64,000 nt of DNA from Pseudoalteromonas luteoviolacea S2607 (GCF_001625575.1 NZ_AUXV01000056.1:558001-622000), one strand, 5' to 3'. Counted from the stretch's first letter, positions 19,548 to 29,835 are shown. Program-made: numbers and translations. The notes: generated by a model not told the origin, from the sequence alone.

Positions 19548-20627
19548 CTAGTCTCGATACTGTTGGGAAATATCAAAAAACAAATCCTCTTTTTGCAAAA
19601 ACTCGTCGAGTAATTCCGGGTCAAAGTGCGTCCCACGTCCCTCTCTCATAATTGCAATTGCTTTATCGTGCTCCATTGCATCCTTGTATACCCGCTTGCT
19701 GATCAACGCGTCATAAACGTCCGCTATGGCCATTAAGCGAGCGCTAAGCGGTATTTCGTCCCCCTTCAATCCCATTGGATATCCCGAACCGTCCCACTTT
19801 TCATGGTGGTAATGGGAAATTTCTTTTGCTGTTTGTAAAAAGCTATCTGTTTGACCAAGCGCTGACTCAGCCGTCTCAATTGCATTGCGGCCAAACACTG
19901 TATGGTTTTTCATTATTTCAAACTCATCGGCGGTTAAACGACCTGGTTTGAGTAACACATTATCCGGAATACCCACTTTGCCGATATCATGCAAAGGGGC
20001 TGATTTATAAAAGTTGTTGATTGTTTCAGATGTAAGTACTTCTTTGTACTTATCTTTTTCACTAATAATGGTAGCGAGTAACTTAACGTATAGCTGTGTT
20101 CGGCGAATATGATTTCCGGTTTCTTGATCTCGCGTTTCAGCCAAACTAGCCATCGCCTGAATAGTCACGTCTTGCAACCTAGACATTTGTTCGGTGCGTT
20201 TTTGAACTTCCTCTTCTAAATAATCATTTTTGTTTTTAAGGATATCTTTGGATTCTTTGTTTAAAAGGTGAGTATTCAACCTAGCTAGCAAGATCGGAGG
20301 GCTAATGGGCTTGTTGATATAGTCACACGCCCCCAGTAAAAAGCCTTTTTCTTCGTCTTCAACGCTGGTTTTCGCAGTCAGGAAAATAACCGGTATTTCG
20401 CTATAAACCTCGTGTGATTTCAAATACTTAATTACTTCATAGCCATTCATATTAGGCATAACAACATCAAGCAAAATAATATCGACATTGTTTTTGGCGA
20501 CGACTGAAATTGCAGCTTCGCCACTTTTTACTGCCAGCACGCGGTATTTATCCTTAATGATCTCCGTCATGAAAGCTAAATTCTCTTTAACGTCATCAAC
20601 CACTAGCACTGTTTTTTGCTGTTCCAT
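19548..20627 (-). CDS. Response regulator with HD-GYP cyclic-di-GMP phosphodiesterase domain
   Basis: Receiver at residues 1-125 (acidic DD at 11-12, phospho-acceptor Asp54, TAKT and NKPIS switch residues), a short coiled coil, then an HD-GYP domain. His213-Asp214 is in HDIGKVGIPD, followed by the conserved HHEKWDGSGYPMGL and the IADVYDAL helix. All catalytic residues of RpfG-type phosphodiesterases are present, so it should hydrolyse cyclic di-GMP when phosphorylated. I chose the ATG with GAAGGGA upstream rather than a GTG 42 bases earlier, because the receiver begins directly after it (MEQQKTVLVVDD). It is the first gene of an operon divergent from the hybrid kinase, with about 90 bases between. 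Confidence 0.92.
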   Translation of the reverse strand: MEQQKTVLVVDDVKENLAFMTEIIKDKYRVLAVKSGEAAISVVAKNNVDIILLDVVMPNMNGYEVIKYLKSHEVYSEIPVIFLTAKTSVEDEEKGFLLGACDYINKPISPPILLARLNTHLLNKESKDILKNKNDYLEEEVQKRTEQMSRLQDVTIQAMASLAETRDQETGNHIRRTQLYVKLLATIISEKDKYKEVLTSETINNFYKSAPLHDIGKVGIPDNVLLKPGRLTADEFEIMKNHTVFGRNAIETAESALGQTDSFLQTAKEISHYHHEKWDGSGYPMGLKGDEIPLSARLMAIADVYDALISKRVYKDAMEHDKAIAIMREGRGTHFDPELLDEFLQKEDLFFDISQQYRD

Positions 20628-20718
20628 AGTCCCTTCTATTGATTTGTTGGACAATTGTTCACCACACACAAAAATATAGGTCTATTATTAGTGAAACGCC
20701 AAGATTGGACCGGATCCG

Positions 20719-23700
20719 ATGAAAAGTTTAAGAATCAGCTTTTTTATCACATTCTCAATCATGCTCCTCGTCAGCATCGGGATTGGGCTGATGTCTTACT
20801 ATGTGAAAACCGAAGTAAGCGCGCTATCTGCAAAACAAACCCAATTATTTAAGCTCACTGAGCTGGCCCACGAGCTGAAACTCAGTTCGGATAATCTAAC
20901 CAACTTTGCAAGGGCTTATGCTGTCACAGGAAACGATAAATGGCAGCAGTTATTTAGTTACACTCTGCTTGTCCGCGATGGCAAAGTGATCGCCGAAAAT
21001 GCAAATACCTATGATTACTGGGATAGCTTGGCTGCGCCCCACTCCAGCTTGCCGCAATATGAAAGAATCACAGATGGCCACAACATTATTGAGCGCTTTC
21101 AACAGCTCGGCGCGCAAGACTTTGAACTGTTACAAATGCAAAATGCGCTTTCAACCTCAAACTCTCTTGTAAGCCTCGAAAGGCGAGCTTTTAATGCAAT
21201 TGAAGGCATACACAAAGACGAGTACGGAAACTGGGTAAAAGATGCAGACCCTGATCTTGTAAGTGCGCAAAAAATCTTGTTCAGTGATAACTACTTAGTT
21301 GAAAAATCAAAGATTATGTCTGCAATTGGCGAGGCGCATAGAGCCATTGAATCACGTCTCACAACTGAGCTAGAAAGCCACCAAACCAGTTTAAGTAATG
21401 CTTACTTTCTCAGAAACATTTTTAATATAGTGCTGTTGGTTAATATTGCTCTGTCGTTTTATTTACTTTGGCGGCTTTACATCAACCCTGTGGCATCAAT
21501 TCAAAAACAAGTCGTCAGCAATGTTGAGCAAGGTAACTACAACTTTACTTTGGACGAGTCAGTAAAAGGCGACCTCTCAGACCTGTCCAAATCAATGAAT
21601 AAGTTACTGGGTGACTTGTCAGAGCAACTAGAATTTAACACGATTATGAAAGACTTTGGTCTTGCTCTTCGAGGCAAAAAGAACCCCCACGAACTTGGTG
21701 AAGAGTTGCTACAGTTTTTAGAACAGCGCCTTTCCGTGCCATTACTGGGGCTTTATGTCTTTGAAGAACAAAAAGTGCTAAATCGCGTGGCTGGAACTGG
21801 GTACAGCTGCAATTCTGCAAAAACTTACAGCAATTACGACTCTATCCATTTTCATGTACTAAGCACGCAAAAGCCCTACTCTATGAAGTTTGAGAAGGAT
21901 CAGTACGCCATTGAGCTCAACGGCGAAAAACTATCAATCTGTGAACTTTATTACTTTCCTCTGGTGGTGAGCAATGACAGCATAGGCTTATTAGAGCTGG
22001 GCAGCTTAGTTGCATTGACAGATCAAGACTATAAATGGATTAAGTCTGTAATTAACGACTTAGCAGTCAGCCTGCAACTCACACAAAATATTGATCTACA
22101 ATCCAAAGCAGAAAAACGCATTGTAGAACAATTAGAGCTCAATAAAAAAATTCTCGATGCCATTCCAAGCCCAATGTACTACAAAAATAGCGACGGCAAA
22201 TATTTGGGAGTTAATAGCGTTTTTCACCAGTATTTTGGGACATTTGACGCAGATGTGTTAGACGCAACTGCAGAAGACATCTTCAATTATGAAATCGCTC
22301 AAGTGTTTGAGCAATCACATCAAGATTTACTCACTGGTAATTCCAACCAGCACTACGAGATCACTATAAATAATTCCGAAAATACGCCACGTAACTTCAT
22401 TGTCTACGAGGCCGTGTTTACTAACGCTGAAAATGAACTAGCAGGTGTCGTAGGCCTGTTATTAGACGTAACAGAGCGCAAACAAATGGAGTTAGAGCTG
22501 AGACTTGCAAAAGACAAAGCCGACGAAATGAGCACCGCAAAAGGTGAATTTTTAGCGAACATGAGCCACGAGATCCGCACACCCATGAACGCAATCATTG
22601 GCATGAGTCATTTGGCTTTGAGAACGGACCTCACTGAACAGCAATCTGGCTACGTAAACAAGATTGACCAAGCAGCCAAGAGTTTACTTGGGATAATAAA
22701 CGATATTTTAGACTTTTCAAAAATTGAGTCGGGAAAATTAGAAGTTGAGCAAATTGATTTCTCACTGCAAGAAGTGCTCGATAACGTGGTCAACATCAAT
22801 GTGATACGCATGCAAGAGAAAGGCCTTGAAATGCTGCTGGATATTGCGCCAGATGTACCGATAAGCCTTATAGGGGATCCCCTAAGGTTAGGTCAGGTGC
22901 TTATTAACTTATGCGGTAACGCCATCAAGTTTACAGAGCAAGGGGAAATAACAATCTCTGTTACCACTGTAGAGCAGCAAGAAAATACAGCAACATTAAA
23001 GTTCAGCGTCAAAGACACAGGTATTGGCATGTCACAAGCGCAGCAAGATAAGCTGTTTCAGGCGTTTTCTCAAGCCGATGGTTCCATTACGAGAAAGTAC
23101 GGTGGTACAGGGCTCGGTTTGAGCATTTCGAAAAAACTTGTCGAGCTTATGGATGGCAGTATTGGGGTAAACAGTGAAGAAGGCAATGGCTCGGAGTTTT
23201 ACTTCACTACGCGCTGTGGATTGCAGTCAGCCAAGCTGACCAACGTCATTTGTCCAGACAGCCAATTAACAGGGAAACGCGTTCTGGTTGTTGATGATAA
23301 TGAGAGTGCACGGTCTATTCTCACGAATTTACTCAAAGCTATGAAGTTCAATGTTACTTGTAGTGCCAGTGGTGCAGGTGCCGTTGAATTGGTGCAAGCG
23401 AGTAAATACGACATCATCTTTATGGACTGGAAAATGCCGCATATGAGCGGTATCGATGCTATTAAGCATATAAAGTCACTCGAACTCGAAGAAGAGCCTA
23501 AATATATCTTAGTGACGGCCTATGGCACAGACATTGGCATGAATGCCGAGATCCATGATTTGATCGATGCAATTATTCTAAAACCAGTTAACGCATCCAT
23601 CTTGTTAGACGCGATTATGGAGTCATTCAAACTCACACCACAGACTTCTGGTGTTGCCTCAACACACACGTCGCAATCAGAACAAATAGAATTTAACCAG

Positions 23701-24729
23701 CAAAAAGTGCTTTTGGTGGAAGACAACAGCACAAATCAAGAAATCGCCAATGAAATGCTTTGCTCACTCAATTTAGCAGTCAAAATTGCTGACAATGGGC
23801 AAATTGCTGTTGATATGGTCAACGAAGAGCAGTTCGATATTGTTCTTATGGATATTCAAATGCCGGTTATGGACGGTTATAGCGCAGCGAAAAACATTAG
23901 AAAAAACAGTAAATTTGACACATTACCCATCGTTGCGATGACAGCAAATGTGATGAAAGAAGACCTCGAAAAATGTGAACAGGCAGGTATGGATGGCCAT
24001 ATAGGTAAGCCCATTAACTTTAACCAGATGGCGGAAACAATAAAGTCACACTTATCAACAAAGCGCGGAGCAAAGCCTAAACCATCAATTGCAACACCAA
24101 AGCAAGAGAAAAGCCCCGAGCCGGTAGAAGATACCCATCAAACACCCAGCTTGAAAGGTGTAAATGTTGAATGCGCAATTAAGCGGCTTGGCGGCAACGA
24201 AAAAGCATTTTGGAACATCATCAGGAAGTTTGCTAGAAACCAAATTGAAGAAACTATCAACTTAAGCCAAGCGCTCGTTATTGGTGATTTAGAACACGCA
24301 GAACGCATTGCGCACTCACTGAAAGGGGCAAGTGCAAATCTGTGTATTGATGAGTTATCAAAACAAGCATCGGATATTGAGTCTGCAATTTCAAAAGGCG
24401 AGAAGGTTCCTTCTGAAAACATTGAAGTGATGACTCAATACTTACGGGAGTTACATCAAGCATTATCTGAATCTCAACCTCAAGAAACTGCAGCACCAGA
24501 GCAAAAAGTGTCGAATGTGGTGCCTTTAAACCTGTCACGGGATGATTTCATAGAGCTAGAAGAACTGCTTTTAAGCTGCGATACCCAATCGGTCGAGAAG
24601 GTGCAAGAACTTAAAACAAAACATAAAATTAGCGAAGAGACCTGTAATCAACTTGTTGAGCTAATCGAAGACTTTGAATTTGACCAAGCGAGGGAAGTCA
24701 TCTCGCAACTGCTCAATCAGTCGGCTTAG
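20719..24729 (+). CDS. Hybrid sensor histidine kinase (HAMP-GAF-PAS-HisKA-HATPase-REC-REC-HPt)
   Basis: A 1336-residue membrane phosphorelay protein. TM1 is at about 7-27, a periplasmic sensor at 28-232, TM2 at about 233-252, then HAMP (253-305), a GAF-like domain (about 310-450) and a PAS domain (about 475-590, AIPSPMYYKNSDGKYLG). The HisKA phospho-acceptor is His617 in NMSHEIRTPMNAI. The ATPase domain (about 715-840) has N box NLCGNAIKFT and G box GTGLGLSISKKL. Two receivers carry Asp903 (FMDWKMP) and Asp1045 (LMDIQMP), and a C-terminal HPt domain has His1199 (AHSLKGASANL). All phosphorelay residues are intact. The divergent HD-GYP and receiver genes are the likely targets, giving control of cyclic di-GMP. 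The sensed signal is unknown. Confidence 0.95.
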   Translation: MKSLRISFFITFSIMLLVSIGIGLMSYYVKTEVSALSAKQTQLFKLTELAHELKLSSDNLTNFARAYAVTGNDKWQQLFSYTLLVRDGKVIAENANTYDYWDSLAAPHSSLPQYERITDGHNIIERFQQLGAQDFELLQMQNALSTSNSLVSLERRAFNAIEGIHKDEYGNWVKDADPDLVSAQKILFSDNYLVEKSKIMSAIGEAHRAIESRLTTELESHQTSLSNAYFLRNIFNIVLLVNIALSFYLLWRLYINPVASIQKQVVSNVEQGNYNFTLDESVKGDLSDLSKSMNKLLGDLSEQLEFNTIMKDFGLALRGKKNPHELGEELLQFLEQRLSVPLLGLYVFEEQKVLNRVAGTGYSCNSAKTYSNYDSIHFHVLSTQKPYSMKFEKDQYAIELNGEKLSICELYYFPLVVSNDSIGLLELGSLVALTDQDYKWIKSVINDLAVSLQLTQNIDLQSKAEKRIVEQLELNKKILDAIPSPMYYKNSDGKYLGVNSVFHQYFGTFDADVLDATAEDIFNYEIAQVFEQSHQDLLTGNSNQHYEITINNSENTPRNFIVYEAVFTNAENELAGVVGLLLDVTERKQMELELRLAKDKADEMSTAKGEFLANMSHEIRTPMNAIIGMSHLALRTDLTEQQSGYVNKIDQAAKSLLGIINDILDFSKIESGKLEVEQIDFSLQEVLDNVVNINVIRMQEKGLEMLLDIAPDVPISLIGDPLRLGQVLINLCGNAIKFTEQGEITISVTTVEQQENTATLKFSVKDTGIGMSQAQQDKLFQAFSQADGSITRKYGGTGLGLSISKKLVELMDGSIGVNSEEGNGSEFYFTTRCGLQSAKLTNVICPDSQLTGKRVLVVDDNESARSILTNLLKAMKFNVTCSASGAGAVELVQASKYDIIFMDWKMPHMSGIDAIKHIKSLELEEEPKYILVTAYGTDIGMNAEIHDLIDAIILKPVNASILLDAIMESFKLTPQTSGVASTHTSQSEQIEFNQQKVLLVEDNSTNQEIANEMLCSLNLAVKIADNGQIAVDMVNEEQFDIVLMDIQMPVMDGYSAAKNIRKNSKFDTLPIVAMTANVMKEDLEKCEQAGMDGHIGKPINFNQMAETIKSHLSTKRGAKPKPSIATPKQEKSPEPVEDTHQTPSLKGVNVECAIKRLGGNEKAFWNIIRKFARNQIEETINLSQALVIGDLEHAERIAHSLKGASANLCIDELSKQASDIESAISKGEKVPSENIEVMTQYLRELHQALSESQPQETAAPEQKVSNVVPLNLSRDDFIELEELLLSCDTQSVEKVQELKTKHKISEETCNQLVELIEDFEFDQAREVISQLLNQSA

Positions 24730-24837
24730 ACTTTTAAGTGATACTAAAATGCATGACCTTTTGAATCTACATGCACAAAACTTGAACGCTTAGGTTCAAA
24801 TCAGTAGCAAGTTGCATATTGATAAAGCCCAGTATTT

Positions 24838-25323
24838 TTATGGTGGGCTTATATAAACATTATTTGTAATAGTGCTGCCGGCAAACTCAAAGCTTAACTC
24901 GCCAGCTTGCTTAAACCCCAAGCGCTTATAAAATGAATTAGCGGCATTCTCAGTCCAGGTATATAGCCAAAATGGTGCGCCAAAGTTTTTTCGCACCGCA
25001 TTCACAAGTGCGCTCCCCACACCTTTGTCATGAAAGTGTGTATGTACATAAAGCTTTTCTAACTCGTAGCCATTGTCAGGCCCCTCAAAAAATGAGCTTT
25101 TGTTAACAACGGCCAAACCTAAAATTGCTTCCTGGCGTTCATATACCAATATCTCGTAGTCTTTCAGTGATAAAAGGTTGCTAAAGTAGTCCGTTGTAAA
25201 GTGGTTTATTGCAAAATCAGCATACTCTCTTCGCATTCCATCTACTGTATATGTGTTAAACCATACTTGGAGTGCCAGTGCAGTTAAACTGACCGCGTCC
25301 CCCTTATTCGCGAACCTAATCAT
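24838..25323 (-). CDS. GNAT family N-acetyltransferase
   Basis: A 161-residue acetyltransferase. It begins MIRFANKGDAVSLTALALQVW, and motif A is LEKLYVHTHFHDKGVGSALV with the loop DKGVGS. The C-terminal NAANSFYKRLGFKQAGE is the usual acetyl-CoA side of the fold. The ATG chosen has AGGAAG about eight bases upstream; the longer frame adds a hydrophobic tail not expected in this family. It converges with the hybrid kinase gene. The acceptor is unknown; the layout resembles peptide or amine acetylases. Confidence 0.85.
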   Translation of the reverse strand: MIRFANKGDAVSLTALALQVWFNTYTVDGMRREYADFAINHFTTDYFSNLLSLKDYEILVYERQEAILGLAVVNKSSFFEGPDNGYELEKLYVHTHFHDKGVGSALVNAVRKNFGAPFWLYTWTENAANSFYKRLGFKQAGELSFEFAGSTITNNVYISPP

Positions 25324-25728
25324 TATGCTACTTCCTATTATTAAAGCATTTATAATTTCAAACCACCAAATTAACAAACAAAAACATTTTAACGTAAAAA
25401 ATTAAACCTGCATTTACCAAAATCATAATATAAGATGATATAGAGCATTAATATGTACACTTACTTTGAGATAGAACATAACCAAAGAGTGTAATAGTCT
25501 TATTTTCGCACATAGTTTGAAGCGGCAGTGCTTTTTAAAGTCTTGGTTTACGTTGATTTACTTAGAGGTTAGTATGGCGGCAATTTTTTATAGTGCCGCC
25601 AAAAGCAGGCCATTCATCATTCAAATAATGTGCGAAGGTATCTGTTGTGATTCAAAATATTAACTAATTCACAAAGCGTCTTTAATATATAAATTATTCG
25701 ATTGAATTAATCTTCTTTGCCTAATTTT
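25324..25728. other. Gene-free stretch with one inverted repeat
   Basis: About 400 AT-rich bases between the acetyltransferase start and the YciI-like gene's stop. The only structure I find is an inverted repeat GGCGGCA / TGCCGCC at 25576-25600 with an 11-base AT-rich loop. It has no poly-T tail, and no reading frame with a plausible start is visible. Confidence 0.5.
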
Positions 25729-26013
25729 TTATAATAAATAATCAAGTTCCTTAGCTGTTTTAGAAGGGACAAACTCTGTGACTTGATACTCAGCTATACC
25801 CGTTTTAAAAAAGGGATCTTCACTTAAAACCGTCTCCAGCTGCTCTTTCGAGGTAGAAGTTGCCAAAATCACCCCACCAGTTCTAGGCTCAGTACGACCA
25901 GACATTAAAAAAATGCCATCGTCGTAACACTTGTCCAAATATTCAACATGTAGTGGTAAATACTTATCAACTTCAGATAAACCAACTAAATAATTTAGTG
26001 TGACGATAAACAT
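25729..26013 (-). CDS. YciI family protein
   Basis: A 94-residue single-domain protein of the YciI/dimeric alpha-beta barrel family. The diagnostic features are the N-terminal strand MFIVTLNYL, the conserved His in LPLHVEYLDKCYDDGIFLMSG and the DPF motif in LSEDPFFKTGIAEYQV. The His-Asp pair is thought to form the active site, but reactions are known for only a few members. It is a single gene with nothing informative on either side. Confidence 0.85.
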   Translation of the reverse strand: MFIVTLNYLVGLSEVDKYLPLHVEYLDKCYDDGIFLMSGRTEPRTGGVILATSTSKEQLETVLSEDPFFKTGIAEYQVTEFVPSKTAKELDYLL

Positions 26014-26269
26014 GCCAGTTCCTTTTTATAATATTTGAGGTGCTATCAATGCTTGAACAAAATAGGATGTTATTTAAATAAATTAACGCACAATCCTATT
26101 TCGATTCTTTTAATAATGTATCAGCCAAAAAGATGCCTGTATATAGGCACTCACATTTGCTTACAACTTGCTAGGTACTGGCAGTGTTAAGTAAATGCAG
26201 CCAACATGCGACAATTTGTCACATGCCATTCTCAGCACTCGTTACATATAATATGAAAATTATCCTCAA

Positions 26270-26288
26270 TATAATAATAATCATATGC
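26270..26288 (+). promoter_or_regulatory. Fur-box-like site overlapping the PepSY gene start
   Basis: TATAATAATAATCATATGC matches the 19-base Fur consensus GATAATGATAATCATTATC at 14 of 19 positions by eye, and it includes the ATG start codon of the next gene. AT-rich DNA makes chance matches easier, but the position before an iron-type receptor operon supports it. Confidence 0.5.
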
Positions 26289-27736
26289 TTAAACGGCTGC
26301 TAAAATGGCATAGGCGAATAGCCCTTTTTTGCCTGGTACCTTTCCTAATTTGGGCTCTTTCTGGTTTACTGCACCCTATCATGTCGCACTTTGCAAAAGC
26401 GCCTAGGATCGATGCAGCGCCTGTTCAGGTTAATACGCAATATTTACAAAATTATGCACAGTTGAGAGATCTGCTGAATAAAGCGCGTATAGAACACTTT
26501 AGTCATGCAAGCCTAATACAATATGATGGGCGCTATTACTACCAAATTAGGGAAGTTAAGTTTAATGAATTGCTGGTCCACTACTTGCCCATTGATGGGC
26601 AAGTATCGAATCTAACTGATCATCAATATGCCCAATCTTTAGCGAGTAAATGGTCTAAAGCAAATATAGTTGAATCAAGATTAATTACGCAGTTTAGTCC
26701 AGCCTATCCCGAAATAAACCGCGTTCTTCCGGCATACCGCTTTACCTTAGACAATGGCAACCTCTTATATATCGATACGCTTGGTAAAAGAGTTACCGCA
26801 CACAATACACCGATGCGCGAATCTCTGTCTTATTGGTTTAAGCAACTACATACTTGGCAGTTTATAGGTGAGCGTAATAGTATTGTACGTATAATCCCCA
26901 TGCTGTTGATAAGTAGTGCCCTATTCGTTATGGCACTTCTGGGACTTATTGCGTATAGCCTACTTTGGTCGCGCATTAAATCTACACATCTAAATACTCA
27001 AACAATGCACCGTACAGCAGGCCTTTCTCTCAGCTTATGTTTACTCGGCTTTTCTTCAAGCAGTATGCACATTTTAATCGATAAGTTTTACCCTCAATCG
27101 TTTCGGCAAGTTGCACCAAACAATACGTTGAATACTCAAGCTTTGACCCATGACCCGATACAAGCTCTTGCATTAGCAAATGGCGATAACTTCCAGCTTG
27201 TTGCTATTAAGGGTGAAATTTACAGCCAAGTCGTTACCTTCAACAAACGCAGAATGCAGTTTTCGTATTGGCAAGATGCGCCAAAAAATGTAACTAACCA
27301 ACTCCTCGCCGAGCAGGTTTTGTCTACTCAATTGGATGTAAGAGGCCAAGTTTTTCACGCTGAAAAAATTGATAAGTTTGGGCCAACCTATGGCTTTATC
27401 AATAAGCGTCTGCCTGTTATCCAGCTCAGGTTTGAGCAAAGTCCAAGCACACTTTATAGCGTCGAACCTCACACTGGTTATATCGCAGCAGTCGACGATA
27501 CATGGCAAAATGCGCGTAGCTGGCATTTTGGTTACTTGCACAAATATCATTTTTTAAACCCGATTGGCAAAGATCTTCGCGACAGTGTTATCGCAATAAT
27601 TTGTCTTGGGCTAGTCTCCGTTGCGATACTAGGCACTAGCATATATTTTGCTAGAACAGCTCGCCAGCGTCGGGCGAGAAAGCAACGTGACTTAAATAAC
27701 AACGAATTACTAAAAATAACTAAGGAACAAGCATAA
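26285..27736 (+). CDS. PepSY-domain inner-membrane protein (iron-uptake associated)
   Basis: A 483-residue membrane protein with four hydrophobic segments: about residues 12-32, 204-226, 248-268 and 436-458. The first segment is preceded by the typical WHRRIALFCLVPFLIWALSG. PepSY-type repeats lie in the two periplasmic stretches. Proteins of this kind are encoded next to siderophore or heme receptors, and some act as inner-membrane ferric-siderophore reductases; this role is inferred here. Its stop codon shares a base with the start of the TonB receptor, so the two are translationally coupled. There is no recognisable Shine-Dalgarno sequence before its ATG. The Fur-like site over the start suggests repression when iron is plentiful. 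Confidence 0.85.
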   Translation: MLKRLLKWHRRIALFCLVPFLIWALSGLLHPIMSHFAKAPRIDAAPVQVNTQYLQNYAQLRDLLNKARIEHFSHASLIQYDGRYYYQIREVKFNELLVHYLPIDGQVSNLTDHQYAQSLASKWSKANIVESRLITQFSPAYPEINRVLPAYRFTLDNGNLLYIDTLGKRVTAHNTPMRESLSYWFKQLHTWQFIGERNSIVRIIPMLLISSALFVMALLGLIAYSLLWSRIKSTHLNTQTMHRTAGLSLSLCLLGFSSSSMHILIDKFYPQSFRQVAPNNTLNTQALTHDPIQALALANGDNFQLVAIKGEIYSQVVTFNKRRMQFSYWQDAPKNVTNQLLAEQVLSTQLDVRGQVFHAEKIDKFGPTYGFINKRLPVIQLRFEQSPSTLYSVEPHTGYIAAVDDTWQNARSWHFGYLHKYHFLNPIGKDLRDSVIAIICLGLVSVAILGTSIYFARTARQRRARKQRDLNNNELLKITKEQA

Positions 27737-29835
27737 TGAAATCAGGCTTTTCTTATTCACTGATTACTATTGCACTTTTACAAGCTGATATTGCCGTTGC
27801 ACAGCAAGGTGCAGCTGATGATATTGAGCAAATTATTGTCACAGCAAGCCGTACAGCCAAAGCGAATACAGACTTAGCACTCAGTGTAGGTAGCGTATCA
27901 GAAGATGTGATAAGAAATGATAATGCACAGCATGTCTCAGAATCTTTGGAAACAATTTCGGGTGTATTGTTAAACCAACTTTCTGGCGGACAAGGACACA
28001 ATGCCGCAATCCGTATGCCCATAAACTATGGCGGTTATACCCTTTACCTTCAAGACAATGTGCCACTGCAATCTGCTGCATTCTATAATCACAATGCGCT
28101 TTGGTGGGCTAGCACAAACTCGTCAACGTCAAAGTTAGAAGTCATCAAAGGTGCGGGTACTAGTCTATACGGCTCAGGAGCGGTGGCAGCAACAGTAAAC
28201 GTGCTTTCAGCACCTGTTAATACCAGCAATAATGAACTAGCCACCACATTTGGAGAAAATGGCTACCAGAAATTTAATGGTGCCCTAGTTCATAAAATGT
28301 CCGATAATAATGGCGTTAGAATCTCAGCGGCACACCTAAACAATGAAGGCTGGCGAACACACAGTAGCGTCAAAAAGTCTGAGTTTAATGTACTGCATGA
28401 ACTGACCATTGATGACAAGCAAAGCGTCAAAACAAGCTTAATTGCATCGACACTCGACCAACAGATGCTTGATGCACTCAACAGTGAAGAATTTGCGGCT
28501 GATCCCACACAATCCGGCTTATCACAAAACGTGTTAGATATTGACCCCCGCCGAGACACAAATTACGTGCGCTTGAGCTCCGAATACCAGTATGAAAGCC
28601 AAGATTTTTATGCCTCTGTCATACCTTATTTGCGCTACAGAAGTAATGATTATATCGCCACATGGCAACCAAATATGCCCAATGTTGAATCGAGTGTGAG
28701 ATCTCTTGGTTTATTGGCTCTAAGTAACTTTGAACATAGCAGTGACTTTGAAACTACAGTAGGTATCGATATAGAACGATCTGAAGGTGAAGCATACTCT
28801 TATCAGCCAACCACTATCACTACATCTGGCCGCTCAAGTAAAACGTTCCCCAAAGGGCATATTTTCTATAATGATACTACCCGCTACACGGGTATTTCTC
28901 CTTATGTTCAGCACATTGGCCACCTTAATGATCAATTAAGTTACGCCGTTGGATTGCGCTATGATTATAACGAGTATGATTTTGACAACCACTTACCGAC
29001 ATACGATGACGACGGGTTTAATAATCGCTCAATACCTAGCCGCAGTGACACATTTGAACACTTTAGTCCGAAAGCCAGTTTGAATTACAAACTTCAGGAT
29101 AATGCTAGCGTATATGTGCGTTATGCAAGTGCTATTCGACTTCCAACCGCGTCAGAAATGTATCACCTTAAAACCAAGGAAACCAGCTCTCAACTAGACT
29201 CTCTCAGTGAGGAGACATCCGACACCTATGAGATAGGGTACAAAGCCAATTTAGACAAACTCTCGGTTGAAGTCGCCTATTATGTAATGGACGTTAAAGA
29301 CGCTATTGTAACTGCCTATGATAATTTAGGTGCTAGCTATAGAACTAACGCAGGTGAAGTGAAACACCAAGGTTTCGAGTTCGGTGCAAACTATACCTTT
29401 AGCCCTAACTGGTCGCTAGCGTTAGCCTACAGCCAGTCAAACCACGAGTTTGGACACTATATTCAAGATCAAAACCGACAAGATAGAGACGAAAAAGAAC
29501 TCACTGGCAATAGCTTACAAATGGCGCCAGAGTATGTCGCCAACTTAAGAGTGAATCACACCAGCCCGCTACTTGAAGGACTACAAATCACTGCTGAACT
29601 CAAAAGCATTGGCGATTACTGGATGGATGCCGAAAATTCCGAAAAATACAACGGGTATACAATTGCAAACTTAAAAGTAAACTATCAATTGTCAGAAGCT
29701 CTCAAACTCCATGTTCGCCTTGCTAATGTGGCAGATAAAAAATACGCGCTTCAGGCCGAAAAACGCTACGGCAGGGAACGAATTCAACCTGGCGCTCCGA
29801 GAACAGCTTATGTTGGGTTAAGTTACACTTTCTAA
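27736..29835 (+). CDS. TonB-dependent outer-membrane receptor, siderophore-type
   Basis: A 699-residue outer-membrane transporter with a signal peptide (about 1-22, ending AVAQQ), a TonB box region IEQIIVTASRT (about 31-41), a plug domain (about 45-155, with the conserved EVIKGAGTSLYGSGAVAATVN) and a 22-stranded barrel ending in the aromatic terminus YVGLSYTF. Size, organisation and the PepSY partner point to ferric siderophore, heme or vitamin uptake; the ligand cannot be assigned. It is coupled to the upstream gene and ends in a terminator-like hairpin. Confidence 0.92.
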   Translation: MKSGFSYSLITIALLQADIAVAQQGAADDIEQIIVTASRTAKANTDLALSVGSVSEDVIRNDNAQHVSESLETISGVLLNQLSGGQGHNAAIRMPINYGGYTLYLQDNVPLQSAAFYNHNALWWASTNSSTSKLEVIKGAGTSLYGSGAVAATVNVLSAPVNTSNNELATTFGENGYQKFNGALVHKMSDNNGVRISAAHLNNEGWRTHSSVKKSEFNVLHELTIDDKQSVKTSLIASTLDQQMLDALNSEEFAADPTQSGLSQNVLDIDPRRDTNYVRLSSEYQYESQDFYASVIPYLRYRSNDYIATWQPNMPNVESSVRSLGLLALSNFEHSSDFETTVGIDIERSEGEAYSYQPTTITTSGRSSKTFPKGHIFYNDTTRYTGISPYVQHIGHLNDQLSYAVGLRYDYNEYDFDNHLPTYDDDGFNNRSIPSRSDTFEHFSPKASLNYKLQDNASVYVRYASAIRLPTASEMYHLKTKETSSQLDSLSEETSDTYEIGYKANLDKLSVEVAYYVMDVKDAIVTAYDNLGASYRTNAGEVKHQGFEFGANYTFSPNWSLALAYSQSNHEFGHYIQDQNRQDRDEKELTGNSLQMAPEYVANLRVNHTSPLLEGLQITAELKSIGDYWMDAENSEKYNGYTIANLKVNYQLSEALKLHVRLANVADKKYALQAEKRYGRERIQPGAPRTAYVGLSYTF

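Noticed and set aside
24278..24538. Minus-strand frames inside the hybrid kinase gene
   Set aside because: They are reading-frame shadows of the kinase, without starts or similarity.
25576..25600. GGCGGCA/TGCCGCC repeat considered as a terminator
   Set aside because: No poly-T tail on either strand and no gene ends directly beside it.
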